Shown: positions 58,512 to 64,000 of the stretch, piece after piece | Layout of the letters: every line of letters begins with the position of its first letter | How positions within the stretch are numbered: the first letter of the stretch is position 1 | Source: DAOMFB01 sp963801475 | GTDB lineage: Bacteria; Acidobacteriota; Thermoanaerobaculia; UBA5066 | Length of the DNA stretch: 64,000 bases | Reading direction: 5' to 3' | Assembly: GCA_963801475.1 (NCBI GenBank) | Contig: CAWDEX010000002.1 | Location: forward strand, 62,001-126,000 | The notes under the pieces: generated by a model | The model's database searches: none | Seen by the model: only the letters and a program-made list of their open reading frames with translations | Told to the model about the DNA's origin: nothing | Made by a program: the position numbers and the translations under genes

Positions 58512-60104
58512 ATGGCCCGGACCACGTCCCGCCTCGCCCTCGCCGCGACCGTGGCGCTCTTCGGCCTCTCGGCCTGCACCATCATCCCGACGGGCCTGAC
58601 CGTCTCGCCTCCGGACGACGCCGTGGCGCGTCGGGTCGCGAGGATCGCCTCGAAGACACCGGCCCGCCTCGGCATCGTGGCGCTCCACGTCGAGAGCGGG
58701 CGGCGTCTGTCCTGGAACGAGACGGAGAGCTTCGAGGCGGCGAGCGTCATCAAGATCGCCCTCATCGCCGAGGCCGCCGCCGAGTGGCGGGAGGCCCGCT
58801 TCGACCCCAACGACCGGTGGAGGCTGACCGCGGCGTCGAAGGCCGCGGGCTCCGGGATCCTCGGCGAGTTCGATCCGGGCCTCATGCCGACGAACCGGGA
58901 TCTTCTCCGGATCATGATCTCGCTCTCGGACAACACGGCCGCGAACAGCTTCATCGACCGCTTCGGCCCCGGGGCGGTGAACCGCCGGATGGCGGAGCTC
59001 GGGCTCCCCGGAATCCGGCTCATCGGTCGGATTCCCGACGCCGACAAGGAGCCGGAGCGCTGGTCGCCGCTCGGCCGGATCACCCCCGAGGACACGGCGG
59101 AGTACTTCCGACGCCTCTTCGCCGGGACGCTCGTCGACCCGTCCGCGGACTACTTCATGCGGGAGATCTTCCGGACGCAGCGGACGAAGAACCGGGTCCC
59201 GCGCCTCCTCCTCGGGCCAAAGGAGAACCGCTGGGCCGGAAAGACGGGCTCGATGACCGGGATGCGGGGGGACGCCGGCGTCCTGACGACGAGGAAAGGG
59301 ACTTTCGTCCTCGTCGTTCTGGCCGACCGGATCCCGGACGACGACCGGGACGGCTCCGCCGTCACGAGGGCCATGGGCGACCTCGCCAAAGCCATCGTGG
59401 ACGGCTGGTCCGCGACGCTCCCGGACGCGCCCGTCCCTCCGGACGTCAAGCCCGCGCCGACCCTGATGACGGCCCTGCCCCGGTCGGAGCTGACGCTTCG
59501 CGAGGCACGCGCCCGGACAGACGACCCGCTCCTCTTCCGCGTCTTCCGCGACGAGGACCGGCGCTTCTGGCAGCTCTGGGAGGAAGCCGGCGGGTCGCCC
59601 GACGACGCCTGTCTCGTCGCCATGCCCAACTCGTGGTGGGAGGGGTACGGCGCCTCCAAGATCGAGCCTGTCTCGGCGCTCGTCATTCATCACACCTCCC
59701 AGGAGACCGACGAGGAGTGCCTCTCGCTCTTCGCGAAGCCCGAGAGCCAGGTCTCCTCCCACTTCCTCGTCGGACGCGACGGACGGCTCTGGCAGTTCGT
59801 CTCCCTCGAGCACCGGGCGTGGCACGCCGGGCCGTCGCTCCTCCACGGCCGGATCGCCCTGAACCGGACCTCGATCGGCGTGGAGATCACCGGGGACGGG
59901 AACCGGGCCCCCTTCACGGCGGCGCAGGTCGAGACCGTCGTCCGGCTCGTCGGCGTCCTGACGGCCCAGTACGGTCTCCAGGCTCCCTGGATCGTCGGCC
60001 ACGAGCACATTGCCCCGGACCGGAAGAACGATCCGGGGGCCCTCTTTCCCTGGAACGACGTCCTTCGGCGCTCTCTGACGCTGGCGCGGACGCTCTCGCG
60101 GTGA
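58512..60104 (+). CDS. Lipoprotein fusing a beta-lactamase-like serine hydrolase and an amidase_2 domain
   Basis: The 530-residue protein has a lipoprotein signal (LFGLSAC, Cys-22). Residues about 35-300 are a class A beta-lactamase/PBP-like domain with all three motifs: SVIK (SxxK), SDN in LSDNTAAN and KTG in WAGKTGSM. The omega-loop EPERW lacks the Asn typical of true class A lactamases. Residues about 370-525 are an N-acetylmuramoyl-L-alanine amidase_2/PGRP domain (VIHHTSQETDEECL, RAWHAGPS, SIGVEITGD, GHEHIAPDRKNDPG). A periplasmic peptidoglycan-modifying role is inferred. Confidence 0.83.
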   Translation: MARTTSRLALAATVALFGLSACTIIPTGLTVSPPDDAVARRVARIASKTPARLGIVALHVESGRRLSWNETESFEAASVIKIALIAEAAAEWREARFDPNDRWRLTAASKAAGSGILGEFDPGLMPTNRDLLRIMISLSDNTAANSFIDRFGPGAVNRRMAELGLPGIRLIGRIPDADKEPERWSPLGRITPEDTAEYFRRLFAGTLVDPSADYFMREIFRTQRTKNRVPRLLLGPKENRWAGKTGSMTGMRGDAGVLTTRKGTFVLVVLADRIPDDDRDGSAVTRAMGDLAKAIVDGWSATLPDAPVPPDVKPAPTLMTALPRSELTLREARARTDDPLLFRVFRDEDRRFWQLWEEAGGSPDDACLVAMPNSWWEGYGASKIEPVSALVIHHTSQETDEECLSLFAKPESQVSSHFLVGRDGRLWQFVSLEHRAWHAGPSLLHGRIALNRTSIGVEITGDGNRAPFTAAQVETVVRLVGVLTAQYGLQAPWIVGHEHIAPDRKNDPGALFPWNDVLRRSLTLARTLSR

Positions 60105-60130
60105 GCGTCTCTGCGTTACGATCGGGGCCG

Positions 60131-60991
60131 ATGCTCGACGGCCTCCGGCGCCTCGACGATGCGGGCACGGCTCGCCATTTCCTCGAGCGGCTGCGGGAAG
60201 GGATCTACGTCTCGACGCCCGCCGGCGAGATCCTCGACGCGAACCCCGCCTTTCTCGCCATCCTCGGGGCCCGGACGCTCGAAGAACTCCGGGCGTCGAA
60301 GGCAGCGAACTGGCTCGCCGAGCCCGCCCAGCGCGATCGGTGGAAGGAGAGCCTCGACCGGTTCGGATCGGTCGTCGACTTCGAGCTGAAGGTCCGGCGC
60401 CGCGACGGGGAGATCCGCGTCGTCCTCGACACGGCCTGGACGCGCGTGGACCCCGAGTCGGGCGACGTCTACTACCACGGGATCCTCACCGACGTGACCG
60501 ACCGGAAAGAGCTGGAGACGGCGCTCGACGAGCAGGCGCTCCGCGATCCGATCACCGGCTGCTACAACCGCCGCTACCTCTCGCAGGCGACCCGGGAAGA
60601 GCCGCCGCGGGGCTGCGTCGTCGTCGAGGTCGACCGGTCGAAGGCGGAAGAAGCCCTTCCGGACGACGGGTCGCCCGACCCGGTCGCGAACCGGATCAGC
60701 CGCTTCCTGATGCGCCAGTCGCGGGCCGAGACGACGCTCGTGAGGATGCACTCGAACGAGTTTCTCCTTCTCCTGCGCGAGGCGGACGACAAGACGGTCG
60801 CCAACGTCATCGAGCGCCTCGCCTTCTCGGCCTCGCGCGAGCTTCTCCCGCCGTTTTCCGTCGGCGGGTCGACCCGCGAGGAGAGCGAGCCCCTGACCGA
60901 GGCGATCCGGCGGGCGCGGGAGAACCGGACGGAGGTTTCGTCGGCCACCGGACCCGGCCGCAAACCGTCCGGCATCTACCCGCTCCCCTGA
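60131..60991 (+). CDS. PAS protein with degenerate GGDEF domain
   Basis: The 286-residue cytosolic protein has a PAS domain (about residues 15-135: REGIYVSTPAGEILDANPAF, GILTDVTDRKELE) and a GGDEF-like domain (about 140-275). The latter begins RDPITGCYNRRYL, but the signature loop reads HSNEF where GG(D/E)EF is expected. It is therefore probably not an active diguanylate cyclase; signal binding or protein contact is more likely. It stands between the amidase gene and the spermidine-synthase-like gene. Confidence 0.75.
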   Translation: MLDGLRRLDDAGTARHFLERLREGIYVSTPAGEILDANPAFLAILGARTLEELRASKAANWLAEPAQRDRWKESLDRFGSVVDFELKVRRRDGEIRVVLDTAWTRVDPESGDVYYHGILTDVTDRKELETALDEQALRDPITGCYNRRYLSQATREEPPRGCVVVEVDRSKAEEALPDDGSPDPVANRISRFLMRQSRAETTLVRMHSNEFLLLLREADDKTVANVIERLAFSASRELLPPFSVGGSTREESEPLTEAIRRARENRTEVSSATGPGRKPSGIYPLP

Positions 60992-60992
60992 C

Positions 60993-63305
60993 GTGACCGA
61001 CGCCCGGAGCCCCGGCGACGCCGGGTCGTCGCCCGGCGTGACGCCGGTCCTCCCGGTCCGTCTCTGCCTCGGGCTCGTCTCCTTCGCGCTCGCCGCCTAC
61101 CAGATCGCCCTGACGCGGGTCTCGTCCGTCCTCGTCTACACGCAGACGACCTTTCTCGTCCTCTCCGTCTCGATTGCCGCCATCGGCGTCGGTGCCGCCG
61201 CGGTTCACTGGTGGAGGGCGCGCCCGGGACGGTCGGTCACGCCCGCCCAGATCCGGCGCTTCGCCCTTCTGACCGGCCTCTCGGCCGCGCTGGCCTGGGT
61301 GCTCGTGGTCCGGGCGAAGGTCGCTTTCGAAGCCGGCGTCTTCGCTCTCCCCTTCCTCTTCGCCGGTGCCTGCCTGGCGACCGCCTACGTCTGGATCGGC
61401 GGGCGCGCCTCGCTGACCTACGCTTTCGAGCTGGCGGGAGGGGCGGCCGGCGTGGCCACCGCGCTGCTCCTTCTCCCCGAGATCGGCGACGTCAACACCG
61501 GGCTCGTCGCGGCCAGCCTGGCCGGCCTCGCGGCGCTCCCGCTCTCCGCCGCCGGGTTCCGCGCGGTGCCCGGCCTCGTCGCAGCGGCGCCGGCGGCCCT
61601 GCTCCTCGTGAACCTGGCCGTCCCCGGCGGCGTCCTCGTCGTCGACCCGTACGCCGTCGTGACGTTCGAGCCGCACCTCGTCTGGCAGACGGGGCCGCAC
61701 CACGGTCGCGTCACGGCCACGGCGTACGACGACTTCGCCCGCACCGATCTCGTGGAGACGGACGAGCCCTGGGTGAGGTACCTCTACACCGACCGGATGT
61801 ACACCGCCCGCGTCGTCCGCTGGGACGGACGCTCGCCCCGCTTCGATGACCCCGAGCCCGAGCGGCTGGCGGCCTTGAAGGCCCTCCCGTTCCGCCGCGG
61901 CGCGCCGAAGAAGGTCCTGGTCCTCGGCGCCGGTGGCGGCTTCGACGTGGCGCTGGCCCTCCAGGGGGGTGCGACGGACGTGACGGCCGTCGAGATCAAC
62001 CGCGCGACGATCCGCTTCACGCGCGGTCTGGCCGATTTCTCCGGCCGGATCTACGACCGGAGTGACGTCCGGGTCATCCGGGCGGACGCACGGCGCTTTC
62101 TCAGGGACTCCGCGGAGCGGTACGAACTGATCGAGCTGTCGCTCCTGCAGAACGACCCGTCGGAAGGGCGCAGCAACGTCGCCCGCCAGAACTGGGTCTT
62201 CACCGTCGAGGCGATGGAGGCCTACCTCGAGCATCTCGCTCCGGGCGGGGCCATCGCCGTCGTGCAGAACGGCGAGGAGCTGGCCGACAAGACCGTCGCG
62301 ACGGCGCTCGAAGCCTTCCGGCGCCTCGGCCTCGCGGAGATGGCGGCGATGAGGGGGTTCCTGATCCTGACGTCGGGCGCCTCGGACGAGAACCCCTTCT
62401 CCGACCTCGTCCTGATCTGGAGAGAACCCGTGCCGTCCGGGCGCGTGTCACAGCTTCTTGCCGGCGCCGGACCCGGAATCAAGGTGCGCTTCGCTCCCGG
62501 AGGGCCGGCGGCCGAGCCTTTCCGGAGCCTCGCATCCGGCGAGACGACGCTGGCCTCCTGGGTTGCACGGAGTGGAGCGGACCTGACCCCTGCGACGGAC
62601 GAGTCGCCCTTCTTCTTCAACCTCGAGCGAAACGCGGGGTCGGGGTGGGTCCGGCTCGGCGAAGCCTGTCTCGTTTTCGTCGCCCTGCTCGCGGCCGCCG
62701 ACACGCTTCGTCGGCGCGAGGGCGCCGGCCGCCTTCCCCTGCCGGGGTGGGGGGCGGGCGCCGCTCTCGGCCTCGGATTCATCTTCCTGCAGGCCGGGCT
62801 GATCCACCGCGCCCATTTCCTCCTCGGCAATCCGACGCTCGCGGTCGCGCTCGGCGTCGGCGGCATGTTCGTCTTCGGAAGCCTCGGTGCGCTCCTCGCC
62901 GTGCGGTTCCAGAGCCTCGCCGCCTCATGGCGGCTTGCCCTCCTCGCGGCGGCGACGGCCGCGGCCCTCGTCGAGTCGGCGAGTCGATGGGAGCGCGTCT
63001 CCGGCGCCTCCGCCGGCAAGGGAGACGCCGCCCTCCTCCTCGCGCTCGCCGGCCTCTTCGTGCTGCCCACGATCGCCGCGGGCGCCTGCTTCCCCGCCGT
63101 GATCGAGCGCTGGGCCGGACCGAGACAGCGGGCGGCGGCGGCCGTCTACGCGGCGGACGGCCTCGCCTCGGTGGCGGGCGGGGCGCTCGCGGCGGTCGCG
63201 GCGCTCCATTTCGGCATCCGCAGCCTCTTCGTCGCCGCGATCACCTGCTACGTGCTCTGCGCCCTCCTCGCCCTCGTCCCGGGGCGCCGGCCCGTCACGC
63301 CCTGA
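60993..63305 (+). CDS. Membrane-embedded spermidine-synthase-like protein
   Basis: The 770-residue protein starts at GTG right after the PAS gene stop. An N-terminal block of about six TM helices precedes a Rossmann methyltransferase-like domain (about residues 300-440: KKVLVLGAGGGFDVALALQ, VTAVEINRATIR, VIRADARRFLRD). A second block of TM helices follows (about 550-770). Such fused spermidine synthase-like proteins with unknown substrate are common in environmental bacteria. The motif of the aminopropyl donor site is not complete, so polyamine synthesis is not certain. Confidence 0.75.
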   Translation: MTDARSPGDAGSSPGVTPVLPVRLCLGLVSFALAAYQIALTRVSSVLVYTQTTFLVLSVSIAAIGVGAAAVHWWRARPGRSVTPAQIRRFALLTGLSAALAWVLVVRAKVAFEAGVFALPFLFAGACLATAYVWIGGRASLTYAFELAGGAAGVATALLLLPEIGDVNTGLVAASLAGLAALPLSAAGFRAVPGLVAAAPAALLLVNLAVPGGVLVVDPYAVVTFEPHLVWQTGPHHGRVTATAYDDFARTDLVETDEPWVRYLYTDRMYTARVVRWDGRSPRFDDPEPERLAALKALPFRRGAPKKVLVLGAGGGFDVALALQGGATDVTAVEINRATIRFTRGLADFSGRIYDRSDVRVIRADARRFLRDSAERYELIELSLLQNDPSEGRSNVARQNWVFTVEAMEAYLEHLAPGGAIAVVQNGEELADKTVATALEAFRRLGLAEMAAMRGFLILTSGASDENPFSDLVLIWREPVPSGRVSQLLAGAGPGIKVRFAPGGPAAEPFRSLASGETTLASWVARSGADLTPATDESPFFFNLERNAGSGWVRLGEACLVFVALLAAADTLRRREGAGRLPLPGWGAGAALGLGFIFLQAGLIHRAHFLLGNPTLAVALGVGGMFVFGSLGALLAVRFQSLAASWRLALLAAATAAALVESASRWERVSGASAGKGDAALLLALAGLFVLPTIAAGACFPAVIERWAGPRQRAAAAVYAADGLASVAGGALAAVAALHFGIRSLFVAAITCYVLCALLALVPGRRPVTP

Positions 63306-64000
63306 CCACCCCGAGCCCCGGGCCCTTCGGCTCCTGCCACACTCCCTCCACGATCGCCAGGCCCTTGAAGGGATCGTTCGAGATGAGGAGGTTCCCGTCG
63401 AGGTCGAGCCAGTCGTAGAGCGGCGCCACGGCGACGCCGGCCGCGATGCCGAGCGACGACTCGATCATGCAGCCGAGCATCAGCTTGAAGCCGAGAGCGC
63501 GCCCGAGGGCCGCCATCTCGTAGGCCCTCGTGATCCCCCCGCACTTGGCGAGCTTGACGTTGATTCCGTCGAAGAGCCCGGCGAGCGACGGGACGTCCCC
63601 CGGGTGGAGGACCGACTCGTCCGCGACGAGCGGGAGCGGCGACGCGGCCTTCACCGCCCCCATCGCCGCGTTCTTCGACGCGGGCATCGGCTGCTCCACG
63701 AACTCGATTCCCATCGTGGCGAGCCACTTGATCCGCGAGATCGCCTCCTCGGGCGTCTGCCATCCCTCGTTGGCGTCGACGCGGATCGGCTTGCCCGTCA
63801 CCGCCCGGATGGCCCGGACGTTCTGCTCGTCGGTCGGGAGCCCGACCTTCACCTTCAGCGACGGGTACCTCTCTCCTTCCTTCACCTTCTGCTGCATGAC
63901 CTCGGGACTGTCGATGCCGATCGTGAAGGTCGTCACCGCCATCCGGTTCGCCGGCACCCCGAGGAGGCGGTGAACGGGGACGCCGAGCTTCTTCCCCTTC
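63295..64000 (-). CDS. Dipeptide epimerase, enolase superfamily (5' end outside window)
   Basis: About 235 C-terminal residues are visible; the frame continues past the window edge (GVPVHRLLGVP). Enolase-superfamily residues are present: SLKVKVG (catalytic Lys), RVDANEGW (metal Asp), VEQPM (Glu), VADESV (Asp), INVKLAKCGGI (second Lys) and CMIESSLG. This pattern is that of L-Ala-D/L-Glu and related dipeptide epimerases used in muropeptide recycling. The stop overlaps the convergent spermidine-synthase-like gene by 11 bp. It matches the recycling genes at 46-48.7 kb in theme. Confidence 0.87.
   Translation of the reverse strand, partial: KGKKLGVPVHRLLGVPANRMAVTTFTIGIDSPEVMQQKVKEGERYPSLKVKVGLPTDEQNVRAIRAVTGKPIRVDANEGWQTPEEAISRIKWLATMGIEFVEQPMPASKNAAMGAVKAASPLPLVADESVLHPGDVPSLAGLFDGINVKLAKCGGITRAYEMAALGRALGFKLMLGCMIESSLGIAAGVAVAPLYDWLDLDGNLLISNDPFKGLAIVEGVWQEPKGPGLGVVRA

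Noticed and set aside
62585..62600. A gacctgacccc sequence like the RAYT unit end, inside the spermidine-synthase-like gene
   Set aside because: It is isolated, within a continuous conserved coding sequence, with no partner end or duplication around it.
1..64000. tRNA, rRNA, riboswitch, CRISPR array or prophage
   Set aside because: I saw no convincing tRNA cloverleaf, conserved rRNA stretch, riboswitch core, spaced repeats or phage structural genes anywhere in the window; covariance-model searches would be needed to exclude small RNAs.

Overview
The window is high-GC DNA (about two thirds G+C by eye) with tightly packed genes, ATGA/GTGA overlaps and frequent GTG starts. Two Oar-like TonB-dependent outer-membrane proteins with N-terminal carboxypeptidase-regulatory-like domains, a secreted Rhs protein, SLH-like cysteine-containing repeats and several lipoproteins indicate a Gram-negative bacterium. 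The combination fits Acidobacteriota best (inference; no rRNA or tRNA gene is visible to test it).

Region 1 (1-8.4 kb): the end of a secreted Ig-like/SLH-like surface protein, an ECF-type sigma factor, and a 1,867-residue secreted Rhs protein. The Rhs protein carries the same SLH-like repeats inside its shell and ends in a predicted HNH-type nuclease tip, followed by a candidate immunity gene.

Region 2 (8.4-17.6 kb): a rearranged accessory stretch. It holds two near-identical RAYT (Y1/HUH) transposase units, an IS3-type element split into two separated pieces, an orphan Imm26-like immunity gene, three tandem 3'-anchored fragments of the neighbouring meaB-mce gene, a decayed copy of an immunity gene, and an orphan Rhs core plus second nuclease tip with its DUF1851-like immunity gene. 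Copies of a REP-like motif mark most breakpoints.

Region 3 (17.6-37.7 kb): mostly housekeeping. It contains a MeaB-methylmalonyl-CoA epimerase fusion, a GAF/sigma-54 regulator, secreted metalloproteases, a NicO-like transporter, an M23 peptidase, pnuC-nadR, a SPOUT methyltransferase, a DUF4912-GH57 enzyme, topoisomerase subunit B, an amino-acid permease, an alpha/beta hydrolase and an RND efflux pair.

Region 4 (37.8-48.7 kb): two TonB-dependent Oar-like proteins, a GT39-like membrane glycosyltransferase with TPRs, and an amino-sugar/peptidoglycan-recycling operon (BadF-type kinase, murQ, nagA).

Region 5 (48.7-57.3 kb) is the most interesting part. A STAS protein is followed by a GAF-HlyD adaptor and a PqqD-like/M50/HlyD protein, resembling a peptide exporter. 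Convergent to these is a small cationic 18-residue-repeat protein preceded by a well-spaced sigma-54 promoter and paired inverted repeats. Next to it lie an NtrC-type regulator, a sensorless histidine kinase and another HlyD-type adaptor. I propose a two-component/sigma-54-controlled secretion module whose substrate may be the repeat protein.

Region 6 (57.3-64 kb): a NagX/DUF5009-like acyltransferase, a serine-hydrolase/amidase fusion lipoprotein, a PAS-degenerate GGDEF protein, a membrane spermidine-synthase-like protein, and the 3' part of a dipeptide epimerase gene.
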